Below, in pieces: positions 7,534-15,958 of a stretch of 64,000 nt of DNA (positions within the stretch are counted from its first letter, which is position 1; every line of letters starts with the position of its first letter). The position numbers and the translations under genes were made by a program. The DNA is from JBEKCP01 sp049509515 (GTDB taxonomy: Bacteria; Planctomycetota; Planctomycetia; Pirellulales; Thermoguttaceae). The stretch covers positions 8,306-72,305 of the forward strand of contig JBEKZV010000024.1 in NCBI GenBank assembly GCA_049509515.1. Reading direction: 5' to 3'. The notes beneath the pieces were generated by a model, which did not search any database, was not told where the DNA came from, and saw only the letters and a list, made by a program, of their open reading frames with translations.

Positions 7534-8085
7534 TCAGTGCCTGGTCAACGGGGCTCGGCCGATGGCGGGCTGGCGCGGCCGTTGGGCCGGCGGGCCGTGA
7601 GGGGTCGGCACATGGGGCGGCTGCCGGGCGCGGATCTCGAAACCCTTCGCCACCAGTCCATGCCGGGCCAGCTCGGTTTGCCAAGCGGCCTTCTGGGTCC
7701 TGAGCGCGCGGCGGGCCGCCGCGCAAAGCCGGCGAAGTCGCCGCCGCTCTTCAGCCGGCGCCCGTAGCGCGGCCAGCAGTTGCCGCAACCGCCCGGCCAA
7801 TTCGGCCGACCGCCCCACGTAGATCCATTTCTGCCGGCCGTGGCGGCAATAGACCACGCGGAAGTACGGCCCCAGTCGCCGGCCGCGATACGCGCGGTAC
7901 GTGGCCCGTATCGCACCGCTTTCGGCCAGCGCGCGGCCCGCGGCGAGCATCCGTTTTCGGAGGGTTTTGAACCTGGCATCGGCCTGTTTTTCATTGGGCG
8001 CCTCCGCGGGCCGCGCGGGCGGCGATGGTTTTTTGGTCCTGGTTTTTCGGAGCGATTCGAACCTGGCATCGATCGCGTATTTCAC
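7534..8085 (-). CDS. Conserved hypothetical protein, DUF6788-like basic protein
   Basis: A 183-residue, very arginine-rich protein. The centre (GPYFRVVYCRHGRQKWIYVG followed by RSAELAGRLRQLLAAL) resembles short DUF6788-type proteins found near phage or transposon genes. The N-terminus holds an internal duplication: DARFESLRKTRTKKPS and DARFKTLRKRMLAAG about 35 residues apart, mirrored in the DNA. The start is a GTG at 8085 with GGAG 10 bases upstream. It follows the 8129-8446 gene by 43 bases on the same strand, so the two are probably co-transcribed. Function is unknown. Confidence 0.5.
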   Translation of the reverse strand: MKYAIDARFESLRKTRTKKPSPPARPAEAPNEKQADARFKTLRKRMLAAGRALAESGAIRATYRAYRGRRLGPYFRVVYCRHGRQKWIYVGRSAELAGRLRQLLAALRAPAEERRRLRRLCAAARRALRTQKAAWQTELARHGLVAKGFEIRARQPPHVPTPHGPPAQRPRQPAIGRAPLTRH

Positions 8086-8087
8086 TT

Positions 8088-8532
8088 GGCGTCTGCTCCG
8101 GCCGCGTGGGCCGCGGTGGTTTTTGGTCCTAGTTCTTCGAATTTTCCAGCACGATCCCCTCCGTCGGGGAGTTGGTTATCTGCCGCGGGGCCTCGGCGGG
8201 GCCGTCCGGGCCGATCGCGCGGGGCTCGCGGCGGCAGCGGCGGGCCCACTCGCGGGCCTGCGCCAGGAAATGGCTCGCCCGCAGTTTCGCCTCCAACAGC
8301 CGCAGGTGCCGGTCGATCATCGGCCCGCGGTCGGGCGAGGCCGTGCCCAACACACCCGTGACCGTCGTATAGTCGCGGCCCAGGTCGTATTGCTCGTATC
8401 GCCGCATGACCTTCCGCAGCCGGCGGGCGTCGATTTCCTCGCTCATGGCCGCACCCTCCCAATATCTGTACGCATCTACAGTCCGGCATCTCGGATTGTA
8501 GCCGGCCGCGTGGCCCGATTTCAAGAGGGAGA
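8088..8532. repeat. Long direct repeat, copy A
   Basis: About 440 bp, near-identical to 9869-10248. It covers the whole 105-residue gene, its ribosome site and about 85 bp of upstream DNA containing CTGTACGCATCTACAG, an inverted repeat. The upstream region being conserved with the gene suggests it moved or duplicated as one block. Confidence 0.85.
8129..8446 (-). CDS. Hypothetical protein, intact copy of a duplicated small gene
   Basis: The 105-residue product (MSEEIDARRLRKVMRRYEQY at the start) is charged and helical with no signal peptide or membrane segment. The ATG at 8446 has an excellent GGGAGGG 6 bases upstream. A near-identical DNA segment at 9869-10248 carries a second copy of this gene that has lost 62 bp and is frameshifted; comparison shows that the reading frame here is the functional one. 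It is not a family I recognise. Its neighbour at 7534-8085 may be its partner. Confidence 0.55.
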   Translation of the reverse strand: MSEEIDARRLRKVMRRYEQYDLGRDYTTVTGVLGTASPDRGPMIDRHLRLLEAKLRASHFLAQAREWARRCRREPRAIGPDGPAEAPRQITNSPTEGIVLENSKN

Positions 8533-9027
8533 ATCGAGGCAATTGACGGAATGGGCCGGGTGTGGTAATGTCGGCCATCTCTCGTGCCGCAAGAGTCGCA
8601 CTTCGGAGAATTGCGTTTCATGCTCTCAATCGCGGCGTCGCGCCGATCAATCCGGTATTCGGGGGAGCGGTCGTGCCGCGACATCGCGAAGCAGGGGCCA
8701 ATTCCCACGGTCATCACACGGGACGCACGCTTCCTAGAGGAGAGTCTAGCGGGCGGGCTTGCCCGCCGTGCCGGCACACGTATTGGGCAGTGGACCGAGG
8801 CTGTAGCAGGCCAATCGGGCAACAGTTCACGGGACTATCCCCAAGCGTCCCCAGAGCCGTCGGCGGAACTGCCCTATTGACAAACGTCGTTTCGCCCCCA
8901 CCGGCCCCGACCCCCGCCGACAGCGGCCCGCAAGAATCTTCGGGAGCGGCAAGGTTTCCAGCCGGGTAACGGAGGCCGTCCGACTCTCCGTGCCCCAGGA
9001 ACGGCATAAGCTTGCCGCGGGTGCCCG
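8533..9027. other. Intergenic stretch, no gene seen
   Basis: About 500 bases. Open frames on both strands lack ribosome sites or recognisable content. It separates the small accessory genes from the CcbP-like gene. Confidence 0.45.
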
Positions 9028-9459
9028 TCACCGCCAATTCCAGAACCAGAACCAGTAGTCCTCGATCAACTGGAAGTTGGGGCTATCCGGCGGAATCTCC
9101 AACTCGGTCAACGGCAGGTGGACTTCGTACTTCCCCCTGCGGGTCCTACAGAGGATGCCAGCGAACTCGTCGCAGATGTAATTCGCCGGGTCCAGCAATT
9201 CCAGCACGGTGCGCCGGTACTGCTCCTCCTCAAGCGAGGTCGTGGGCGCCGGGTAGTAAGCCGTGAACGGGAATGACAACCTCGCCCTCAGGTACTTGTA
9301 GTACCGGGAGAGAGTCTCGTCATCGACGCTGGGCGAATGTCCGCCCAACGACCCGAGGGCCTCGATGATCCGATCCCTTTGCTCAGGCACCGAGCGGGAT
9401 TCGGCAAGGACTCCAAAACCATTCCAGTGGGCATCACAAACAGTGGCCAGCAGGGTCAT
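9028..9459 (-). CDS. Small CcbP-like conserved protein
   Basis: A 143-residue acidic protein. The second half (YKYLRARLSFPFTAYYPAP, RTVLELLDPANYICDEFAGI, then YEVHLPLTELEIPPDSPNFQ ending EDYWFWFWNWR) matches my memory of a family annotated as CcbP, the cyanobacterial calcium-binding protein, common in planctomycetes with a terminal YWFWNWR. The ATG at 9459 follows GGAGGCGACACG, better than the longer start further up. The very aromatic C-terminus is striking. Cytoplasmic by lack of a signal. Calcium binding is inferred from the family name only; conserved acidic patches are present but no EF-hand is seen. Confidence 0.55.
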   Translation of the reverse strand: MTLLATVCDAHWNGFGVLAESRSVPEQRDRIIEALGSLGGHSPSVDDETLSRYYKYLRARLSFPFTAYYPAPTTSLEEEQYRRTVLELLDPANYICDEFAGILCRTRRGKYEVHLPLTELEIPPDSPNFQLIEDYWFWFWNWR

Positions 9460-9713
9460 CGTGTCGCCTCCATGGGTAAGGACAGAGAAACCTTCCGTGA
9501 TTGGATTCCGATGGACAACCGGGAGAGCCGAGCGGCAAGAGCCGGCAGGGCTGCCCCCCATCGCTTGAACCCTCTACCGGCGTCATTAAACACCAGCACG
9601 ATCCGTGGTGGTATCAGGATTTTCCCTAGACCCATATCGGGAAAACCGTTTGGTGCTAGCACTGCTATCGCCAAGATGCGCCGTTTGCAGGCGAAGCAGC
9701 GCGACCGGGCGGT

Positions 9714-9845
9714 TCACTCCCGAGCTTCACCGACCAACTCCGCCATCACTTTCTCCAACCCCCGCGCCGCCCGCGCCAGCCGGTCGAAGCTCACTTCGTC
9801 GATGGCGTCTTGCAGCGGATCGACAAACGTCGCCCTGGCCCCCAT
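9714..9845 (-). CDS. Small hypothetical protein (43 aa)
   Basis: The ATG at 9845 opens a 43-residue frame ending LEKVMAELVGEARE, with a helical charged core DPLQDAIDEVSFDRLARAAR. A GGGAG lies about 12 bases upstream, rather far. It sits immediately downstream of the broken duplicate gene at 9869-10163, in the place that the 7534-8085 gene takes in the intact copy. It could be a real small gene or the surviving tail of a longer one. Confidence 0.35.
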   Translation of the reverse strand: MGARATFVDPLQDAIDEVSFDRLARAARGLEKVMAELVGEARE

Positions 9846-9868
9846 CGGCCGCGACTTTCTCCCTGGAC

Positions 9869-10163
9869 GTCTGCTCCGGCCGCATGGGCCGCGGTGGTTT
9901 TTTGGTCCTAGTTTTTCGAATTTTCCAGCACGATCCCCTCCGTCGGGGAGTTGGTTATCTGCCGCGGGGGCTCGGCGGGACCGTCCAGGCCGATCGCGCG
10001 GGGCTCGCGGCGGCAGCCGCAGGTGCCGGTCGATCATCAGTCCGCGGTCGGGGGAGGCCGTTCCCAGGACGCCGGTGATCGTCGCATAGTCGCCGCCCAG
10101 GTCGTATTGCTCGCATCGCCGCATGACCGTCCGCCGCCGACGGGCGTCGATTTCCGCAGTCAT
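9869..10163 (-). pseudogene. Frameshifted second copy of the 8129-8446 gene
   Basis: The start (MTAEIDARRRRTVMRRCEQY) and ribosome site GGGGAGGG are kept. Aligned to copy A, 62 bp are missing inside (copy A has them between two CAG trinucleotides near 8238-8300). As 62 is not a multiple of three, the downstream frame switches and the original C-terminus (PRQITNSPTEGIVLENSK) is lost. The short CAG match at the deletion ends suggests replication slippage. Confidence 0.75.
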
Positions 10164-10248
10164 AACCACACCCTCCCCTCTATCTGTACGCATCTACAGT
10201 TCGGCATCTCGGCTTGTAGCCGGCCGCGTGGCCCGATTTCAAGAGGAA
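9869..10248. repeat. Long direct repeat, copy B with 62-bp deletion
   Basis: Same block as 8088-8532, including the upstream CTGTACGCATCTACAG region, same orientation, about 1.8 kb apart. Differences from copy A are scattered substitutions plus the single 62-bp loss. Confidence 0.85.
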
Positions 10249-10407
10249 CGACGGGGCGATACCGCAACGACCTTGACGAACGGCCTTGCACTCCCCCCAC
10301 AAGTAGAGTAAAATTGTGCGGGTGGTGGCGGGCGATCGGTTGTCACCCGCGAATATAATGTGGTCGCGGCGTCTGCTGCTGGTGGTTGTCGGGTTTTGGA
10401 AGATCAG

Positions 10408-10818
10408 ATGCCGCGAGTGTACCGGGTCATGACGGAAGTGAATGGTGCGCCCCAGGTCGGGTCAACGGCAAGAACGCTCGGGGTCCGCGTCCCAACGGAC
10501 ATCTCGGTAGACCCCGCGGGACGCGTGTGTTCGGGCAGAGGGGGAATGTCCGTCGCGCCCCGTTGGCGCGACCTCCCGCGGCATCGCATTCCGGTGCGAT
10601 TGGGCCACATTATTGCATTGGCATCAGGTAGCAACCTCGATGCGTGTTTTCGGCTGGGCGACGGGGGATTCGTGCGCGGCGGGTTGGCCGCCGGCCTGCA
10701 ACTGCGTCCCGACTCCGCAACACACGGGTGTGTAGAGCCCGCCGCGGTAGAGCTTCTGGGACAGTTCCGAGACGACCTGGCGGCCACACGCGACCACTGG
10801 ATTATCGACGAGGCATAG
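10408..10818 (+). CDS. Possible Tse2-like ADP-ribosyltransferase-fold toxin
   Basis: A 136-residue protein starting MPRVYRVMTEVNGAPQVGST. Its pattern (LGVRVPTDISVDPAGRV, then GRGGMSVAPRWRDLPRHRIP, LRPDSATHGCVEPAAVELL and a terminal TRDHW) resembles the family I associate with Tse2-type ADP-ribosyltransferase toxins: a GGMSV loop followed by a late P-x-x-H-x-x-V-x-P segment. The ATG at 10408 has GGAAG upstream; no signal peptide, so cytoplasmic. The next gene begins 8 bases after the stop, giving a tight pair that could be toxin and partner. The toxin idea is a family-level inference; the unit may be a conserved planctomycete pair with another role. Confidence 0.5.
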   Translation: MPRVYRVMTEVNGAPQVGSTARTLGVRVPTDISVDPAGRVCSGRGGMSVAPRWRDLPRHRIPVRLGHIIALASGSNLDACFRLGDGGFVRGGLAAGLQLRPDSATHGCVEPAAVELLGQFRDDLAATRDHWIIDEA

Positions 10819-10826
10819 GCACCACC

Positions 10827-11690
10827 ATGGCAGGTCTTCAAGAAAGCCCGCAATTCCTGGAGTACGTCGCCTTACTCAGGCAATTGCGTGGCCTTATCTC
10901 CGAGGGCAAGGGCGAGAGCGAGGACGCGGATCGCCTGCGCGACCGAATGGATGAGCCATGGCTCCAACTGACCGCGGAAGATATCGCGCGCATCGACACG
11001 TTGGCGGGTGCGGGTGACGTCGGGGTCCCGCTGACCCGGCGCGAGACCGAGGGAGAAGCGAACCATAACTACCTCGGTCACGTCAATCTAGGACGACGAA
11101 AGGGAGTTGGTATGGCAGAGCGTCTCATCTTCACCCAGTCGCCTGCTATCGTCATCGCTAGTAACACTTTCATCTGTCGCATCCCCATCCGCTACCGTGA
11201 CACCCCGATGTTGGAGTTCGTCAAGGAATTGACCACTCTGAACACCGATACCTTCACCACCAAAATACCTATCTTCCACTCCGACGGGACGAAATTGGCC
11301 GTAGTGAAGGGCGCAAACATCTACCCCACAAAGGAGGGCGAAAAGTCGGGGGTTACGATGCGACACCCCCCCGATGCGACGGTCTGCGAACTCAATGGAA
11401 GACCAGTCTTCGAGATCCGGCGGAGGGGGGCCGCTGCAATATCAATGACCGCCGAGCTGCACACCTTCGATGGGGCTTTCCTCAAATGGTCGGAGGTATC
11501 CCTGTCGGGCCTCCTGACGACGGGAGCGGGCAACTCGCTACAAATCGGCGGATTGACGTTGAAGGGGAACACGTTCCAAGGGGAGGTCGGGATACAGATA
11601 GGAAGGCCGGCGCAGTCAGTTGGCGGCGCGGTGTATGTCGATTTTGCCCCGGCCCCGCCGCCGGATCATCGCCCGGTTACCAGGCCATGA
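10827..11690 (+). CDS. Hypothetical protein, partner of the Tse2-like gene, possibly a fusion of two proteins
   Basis: The frame encodes 287 residues. The first 60 (LEYVALLRQLRGLISEGKGE, DADRLRDRMDEPWLQLTAED) form a helical module of a kind I associate with genes following Tse2-like proteins. From about residue 96 a different module begins at MAERLIFTQSPAIVIASNTF and runs through beta-rich sequence (TKIPIFHSDGTKLAVVKGAN, ATVCELNGRPVFEIRR). The ATG at 11112 has GGGAG 5 bases upstream, so the second module may be translated on its own, or two genes have fused by loss of a stop. No signal peptide. Function unknown. Confidence 0.5.
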   Translation: MAGLQESPQFLEYVALLRQLRGLISEGKGESEDADRLRDRMDEPWLQLTAEDIARIDTLAGAGDVGVPLTRRETEGEANHNYLGHVNLGRRKGVGMAERLIFTQSPAIVIASNTFICRIPIRYRDTPMLEFVKELTTLNTDTFTTKIPIFHSDGTKLAVVKGANIYPTKEGEKSGVTMRHPPDATVCELNGRPVFEIRRRGAAAISMTAELHTFDGAFLKWSEVSLSGLLTTGAGNSLQIGGLTLKGNTFQGEVGIQIGRPAQSVGGAVYVDFAPAPPPDHRPVTRP

Positions 11691-11811
11691 CCCCGCGGAC
11701 GACGCGCGGGTGCCACGGCTATGCAGAGCACGGGTCCCGGCTTGTCCAGCGGTGCCGTTCGGGCTGGTTCAGCCATTCGGCCGGCGGGCTGCGGAGGGCT
11801 GGCGCGTGGGG

Positions 11812-11943
11812 ATGTTGCCGGAGTTGAATTGGGCGCTGATCGCTACCTTGGCCCTGGCGGGCTTTGGGGGTGGGTACCTCATCACGGGCCTCCCTGGCAG
11901 CCGGGCTGCCGCGGTGGCCGCCGATGGGACTTATGGGCCCTAG
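11812..11943 (+). CDS. Possible small single-pass membrane protein (43 aa)
   Basis: MLPELNWALIATLALAGFGG followed by GYLITGLPGSR: one hydrophobic helix of about 22 residues with a short tail. The ATG is preceded by GTGGGG, a weak ribosome site. It lies between the 10827 gene and the converging rlmI. Composition fits a small membrane protein but nothing else supports it. Confidence 0.3.
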   Translation: MLPELNWALIATLALAGFGGGYLITGLPGSRAAAVAADGTYGP

Positions 11944-12014
11944 GTCCTATCTGAATATACCGCCCCCTCTTGTGGGCCACCAGTGGGGCGGGAAAGACTG
12001 AGTCCAAGACACCC

Positions 12015-13286
12015 TCAGCCCAGCCGCAGCCACACGGCCTTTAAGTATGCCGTTTCCGGGACGGCGGGGGAGACGGGGTGGTCGGCGGCGGCACCGGTGC
12101 GGGCGAGAATCTGCATTGGCCGGGCGGCGTGACGCCGGGAGGTTTCCGGGGTGGCTTCGGATACGAGCGGTCCCGCCTGGCCGGCCGCGGAGCGCAAGAG
12201 CGCGAGAAAGGCGTCCTCCTTCAATAGGCCCGAGCAGCAGCAGCTCAACATGAGGCCGCCCGGTTTGACCAGCCGCATCGCCAGGCGGTTCAGGTCGAAA
12301 TGCTTGCGGGTGCCCTCTTCCAGCTCGGCCCGGGAGCGGACCAGCTTCGGCGGATCGAGCACGACCACGTCGTACTGCCGCCCTTGGGCGAGCATCTCGC
12401 GGATGTAGGCGAAGGCGTCGGCCTGGACGAAGCGGATGCGGGCCTGGTTCAGGTTGGCGTTTTCCTTGGCCAGCCGCAGGGGCTCCTCGTCGAGATCGAT
12501 GCCCGTCACGTCGGCCGCCCGGCCGAGGCACTTGGCCTGGAGGGCGAAACCGCCGGTGTAGCAGCACAGGTCGAGCACGCTGCGGTCGCGGCAGAATTCG
12601 GCCAGCCGCTTGCGGTTATCACGCTGATCGCAGAAGAAGCCGGTCTTGTGGCCGCCGGCGAAGCGGACGCGGAACCGCGTGCCGAACTCGCGGACCGTGA
12701 CCTCGGCGGGCAGCTCGGCCGAGCGGATTTCCGGCGGCTCGCGGCCCTCCTGGCTGAGGAACTGCGGGCTGGGGCGGACCAGCGAGTACCGCGTGCCGCA
12801 CAGGCCGGCCAGGCAATCCAGGAGGGCCGTGGCCCGCTGGTACATCCCCAGGCTGTAGACCTCGGCCGAGAGGACGTCGCCCAGGCGGTCGACGACCAGG
12901 CCCGACAGGCCGTCGGCCTCGGCGTGGACGACGCGGTAGGCATCGGTCGTCTCGTCCAGGCGCAAGAGATCACGGCGGAGGCGGACCGCTTCCGCGAGCC
13001 GCTCGTGCCAGCGGCGGTCGTCAGGCAGATCGGCCCCGGCGAAGAGCATCCGCACGGCGATCTCGCTCTGCGGATTGTAGAGACCGTAGCCCACGAGCTG
13101 TTCCCCGGGGCCGTAGACGGCCACGAGGTCGCCGGGGCGGGCCTTTTCTGCGCGGTCGATCCGCTTGCGATAGAGCAAAGTGGGAGGGTTCGCGGTCCGC
13201 ACGTAGGCCGCCGGGATGGGGGCGGCCGGGTTCGGGGCCAACGGCCGCTGGGCGAGGACCGTGCTGGGGATGCTGGAGGAAGCCAT
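12015..13286 (-). CDS. rlmI: 23S rRNA (cytosine-C5)-methyltransferase, RlmI type
   Basis: The 423-residue protein has an N-terminal PUA-like domain (KARPGDLVAVYGPGEQLVGY), a central EEHEE-like domain and a Rossmann methyltransferase. The SAM motif is VLDLCCYTGGFALQAKCLG, motif IV VVLDPPKLVRSRAELEEG, and the catalytic cysteine lies in SCCCSGLL, where RlmI has SCS. E. coli RlmI makes m5C1962 in 23S rRNA; family members differ little. Several in-frame Met codons exist, but the long N-terminus before the PUA domain is typical here. The gene ends opposite the converging small genes, and a fold-back repeat separates it from araA upstream. Confidence 0.85.
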   Translation of the reverse strand: MASSSIPSTVLAQRPLAPNPAAPIPAAYVRTANPPTLLYRKRIDRAEKARPGDLVAVYGPGEQLVGYGLYNPQSEIAVRMLFAGADLPDDRRWHERLAEAVRLRRDLLRLDETTDAYRVVHAEADGLSGLVVDRLGDVLSAEVYSLGMYQRATALLDCLAGLCGTRYSLVRPSPQFLSQEGREPPEIRSAELPAEVTVREFGTRFRVRFAGGHKTGFFCDQRDNRKRLAEFCRDRSVLDLCCYTGGFALQAKCLGRAADVTGIDLDEEPLRLAKENANLNQARIRFVQADAFAYIREMLAQGRQYDVVVLDPPKLVRSRAELEEGTRKHFDLNRLAMRLVKPGGLMLSCCCSGLLKEDAFLALLRSAAGQAGPLVSEATPETSRRHAARPMQILARTGAAADHPVSPAVPETAYLKAVWLRLG

Positions 13287-13446
13287 AACAAGGAAGCACG
13301 AAATCCGAAATACGAAATCCTAGACAAATCCAAAATACCAAATCCCAATCTCCCAAACCCGATGTTTCTGCCCCTGATGTTTGTGTCCTTCGAGCCTTGA
13401 TTATTCGGACTTGTTTCGGATTTCGGATTTCGAGTTTCGGATTTGT
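13287..13446. repeat. AT-rich fold-back intergenic repeat, copy 2
   Basis: Left arm has GAAGCACGAAATCCGAAATA and CAAATCCAAAATACCAAATC; right arm has GTTTCGGATTTCGGATTTCG. The arms pair across a core that includes CCCGATGTTTCTGCCCCTGA. It fills the whole gap between rlmI and araA. Confidence 0.75.
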
Positions 13447-14973
13447 TCACGGGCTGAAGGACGCGTCGTTCCAACGCAAGTGGTTCTTGAAATCTCCCAG
13501 CCGCGTCTGGGAATCGATCCGCAGGCATTCGATGTCCAGCATTTCGGCCAGGTCTTCGACGGGCTCGCTGCCGACGGCCTGGCTGAAGACCGTGTGGTGC
13601 GGCCCGCCGGCGTAGATCCAGGCCGCGGCGGCGGTGGCCAGGTCGGGGCGGGGGGACCAGACCGCGCGGGCCACCGGCAGCCGCCACCCGGCTGCGCCGG
13701 GTACCCGGGCTGCGCCGGGTGCCCCAGCCGCCTCCGGCTCGACGGCGTCGACCTCGCTGGCCAACAGGCGGAAGCGGTCGCCCAGGTCGAGCATGGCCAC
13801 GTTGACGGCGGGCCCGGCCGGCGCGGTGAAGACCAGGCGGACCGGGTCGCCCTTGCCGCCGATGCCCAGCGGGTGGATTTCGCAGGAAGGGGTTTCGGCG
13901 GCCAGGCTGGGGCAGACTTCGAGCATGTGGGCGCCGAGGACCAGCGGGCCGGCGGGGTCCAGGTGGTACGTATAGTCTTCCATGAACGAGGTGCCGCCGG
14001 GGAGTCCGGCCGCCATGACCTTCACCGCCCGGACCAGGGCGGCCGTCTTCCAGTCGCCCTCGGCGCCGAAGCCGTAGCCGTCGGCCATGAGCCGCTGCAC
14101 GGCCAGGCCGGGAAGCTGGGAGAGCCCGCCGAGGTCCTCGAACGTGTCGGTGAACGCCCGAAAGCCGCCGCCGTCCAGGAACGACCGCAGGCCCAGCTCG
14201 ACCCGGGCCGCGTAGCGGAGGGCCTCGCGGCGCGGTCCACCGGGCCCCAGCGGCGGCGCCACCCGATACTGCTGGTCGTACTGGGCGGTCAGGCGGTCCA
14301 CGGCGGCGTCGCTCACGGCGTTAAGATGGGGCACGAGGTCGCCGAGGCCATAGCCGTTGACCTCGACGCCCAGGCGGATCTGGGCCTCGACCTTGTCCCC
14401 CTCGGTCACGGCGACTTGCCGCATGTTGTCGCCCAGGCGGGCGACTTTCAGGCGCCGCAGCTCGGCCCGGGCGGCGGCGGCCCGCATCCACGCGGCCAGC
14501 CGCTCCTGGACGCCGGCCTCCTGCCAGTGCCCGACCACCACCTTGCGGGGCTTCCGCATCCGTGCGCAGATATAGCCGAACTCGCGGTCGCCGTGGGCGG
14601 CCTGGTGGAGATTCATGAAGTCCATGTCGATCGTGCCCCAGGGCAGATCGCGGTGGAGCTGCGTGTGCAGGTGGGCCAGGGGCTTATCGAGCGCGCCCAG
14701 GCCGGCGATCCACATCTTCGCCGGAGAGAAGGTGTGCATCCAGCAGATCACGCCGGCGCAGGCATCCGCGGCGTTGGCCTCGCGGCAGGCCGCGAGGATC
14801 GCGTCGGCCGTGGTCACGACCTTGCGGAACACCACCCCGAGCGGCAGGCGGCCCGAGGCGTTCAGGCCCTCGACCACTTGGCGGCTGTTGGCGGCCACTT
14901 GCTCCAGCGGACCGGGGCCGTAAAGGTGCTGGCTGCCGGTGAGAAACCAAACTTCCGGACGACTATCGTTCAT
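13447..14973 (-). CDS. araA: L-arabinose isomerase
   Basis: The 508-residue enzyme converts L-arabinose to L-ribulose with a divalent metal. The start MNDSRPEVWFLTGSQHLYGP is the family N-terminus. Active-site residues known from E. coli AraA have counterparts: Glu in GFGAEGDWKTAAL, Glu in TSFMEDYTYHL, His in VLGAHMLEVCPSLA and His in GGPHHTVFS. A low-complexity Ala-Gly-Pro insert (EAAGAPGAARVPGAAG) near residue 415, coded by short GC-rich tandem repeats, is unusual. It is the third arabinose gene on this strand but is separated from araD by 286 bases of repeat DNA, so it may have its own promoter or rely on readthrough. Confidence 0.95.
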   Translation of the reverse strand: MNDSRPEVWFLTGSQHLYGPGPLEQVAANSRQVVEGLNASGRLPLGVVFRKVVTTADAILAACREANAADACAGVICWMHTFSPAKMWIAGLGALDKPLAHLHTQLHRDLPWGTIDMDFMNLHQAAHGDREFGYICARMRKPRKVVVGHWQEAGVQERLAAWMRAAAARAELRRLKVARLGDNMRQVAVTEGDKVEAQIRLGVEVNGYGLGDLVPHLNAVSDAAVDRLTAQYDQQYRVAPPLGPGGPRREALRYAARVELGLRSFLDGGGFRAFTDTFEDLGGLSQLPGLAVQRLMADGYGFGAEGDWKTAALVRAVKVMAAGLPGGTSFMEDYTYHLDPAGPLVLGAHMLEVCPSLAAETPSCEIHPLGIGGKGDPVRLVFTAPAGPAVNVAMLDLGDRFRLLASEVDAVEPEAAGAPGAARVPGAAGWRLPVARAVWSPRPDLATAAAAWIYAGGPHHTVFSQAVGSEPVEDLAEMLDIECLRIDSQTRLGDFKNHLRWNDASFSP

Positions 14974-15003
14974 GGTCTTGCCTCCCGATCAACGACGCGC
15001 AGG

Positions 15004-15205
15004 TGAAACACCAAATCCCAAGCTCGAAACCACAAACAAATTCAAAATACGAAGCCCAAATGACCAAAACCAGGCAGTCGTGATTTCAAGGGTTCGGGCG
15101 AAAGACGAAAACGGCCGGGCGTCTTCGTTTCTATCATTCGCAACTTGGTGATTCGAATTTGTTTGGGATTTGGGATTTGGGGTTTGGGATTTCGGGCCCC
15201 GTACC
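15004..15205. repeat. AT-rich fold-back intergenic repeat, copy 3
   Basis: Left arm: GAAACACCAAATCCCAAGCT and CACAAACAAATTCAAAATAC. Right arm: GAATTTGTTTGGGATTTGGG. The core GGCCGGGCGTCTTCG resembles that of copy 1. It separates araD and araA. Confidence 0.75.
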
Positions 15206-15223
15206 CGCTACGTTACGGCACAC

Positions 15224-15250
15224 GGCCGACCATGCTCCGCATGGTGCCCG
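15224..15250. repeat. Dispersed hairpin repeat, copy 4
   Basis: GGCCGACCATGCTCCGCATG then GTGCCCG. ACCATGC and GCATGGT pair perfectly around TCC. It lies 10 bases after the araD stop on that gene's strand. Confidence 0.75.
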
Positions 15251-15259
15251 GCCCGCCCG

Positions 15260-15958
15260 CTAAACGGCCCGGTTCTGTCCGTAGCTCGCCTCGGGGCCGT
15301 GTTTGCGGAGGAAGTGCTTCTGGCGGAGGTGCGGCTCCAGCTCGGGCGTCTGCGGGTTGATCCGCCAGGTGAGCACGGCCATGGCGGCGATCGTCTCCAA
15401 GGCCAGCGCCGTATGGACCGATTCGGCCGGGCCCGGCCCCCAGGCGAACGGGGCATGGCCGGCCACGAGCACCGCGGGCACGGCCGCCGCGTCCAAGCCG
15501 CGGAACCGCTCCACGATCACCCGGCCCGTCGAGCCCTCGTAGTCCTCCGCCACCTCGGCCGCCGTAAGCTGGCGGGTGACCGGCACGGGGCCGTAGAACT
15601 GGTCGGCATGGGTCGTGCCCAGGCAGGGGATCTCGCAACGCGCCTGGGCGAAGGCCGTCGCGTAGCGGCTGTGGGTGTGGGTGATGCCGCCCACGTGCGG
15701 GAAATGGGCATACAGGCAGGCGTGCGTGGCGGTGTCGCTGGAGGGCCGCAAGTCGCCTTCGACCACGTTGCCGGCCAGATCGACAACCACCATCTGGGCC
15801 GGCTCGAGGTCCTCGTAGGGCACTCCGCTGGGCTTGATCACCAGGAGCCCGCGGCCGCGGTCCACGCCGCTCGTGTTGCCCCAGGTGAGCGTGACCAGGC
15901 CGAGCCGCTGCAAGCTGCGGTTGGCCTCGCAGACGTCGCGCTTGAGGCTGTCGAGCAT
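15260..15958 (-). CDS. araD: L-ribulose-5-phosphate 4-epimerase
   Basis: The 232-residue class II aldolase-family protein epimerises L-ribulose-5-phosphate to D-xylulose-5-phosphate. Visible features are TWGNTSGVD near residue 25, KPSGVPYEDL, the zinc-binding His pair in THTHSRYATAFAQA (residues 94 and 96 region), HADQFYG and a late His in AGHAPFAWG. The ATG overlaps the stop of araB as TGATG (15956-15960), a sign of translational coupling. It is the last of the tight POT-araB-araD run. Confidence 0.94.
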   Translation of the reverse strand: MLDSLKRDVCEANRSLQRLGLVTLTWGNTSGVDRGRGLLVIKPSGVPYEDLEPAQMVVVDLAGNVVEGDLRPSSDTATHACLYAHFPHVGGITHTHSRYATAFAQARCEIPCLGTTHADQFYGPVPVTRQLTAAEVAEDYEGSTGRVIVERFRGLDAAAVPAVLVAGHAPFAWGPGPAESVHTALALETIAAMAVLTWRINPQTPELEPHLRQKHFLRKHGPEASYGQNRAV

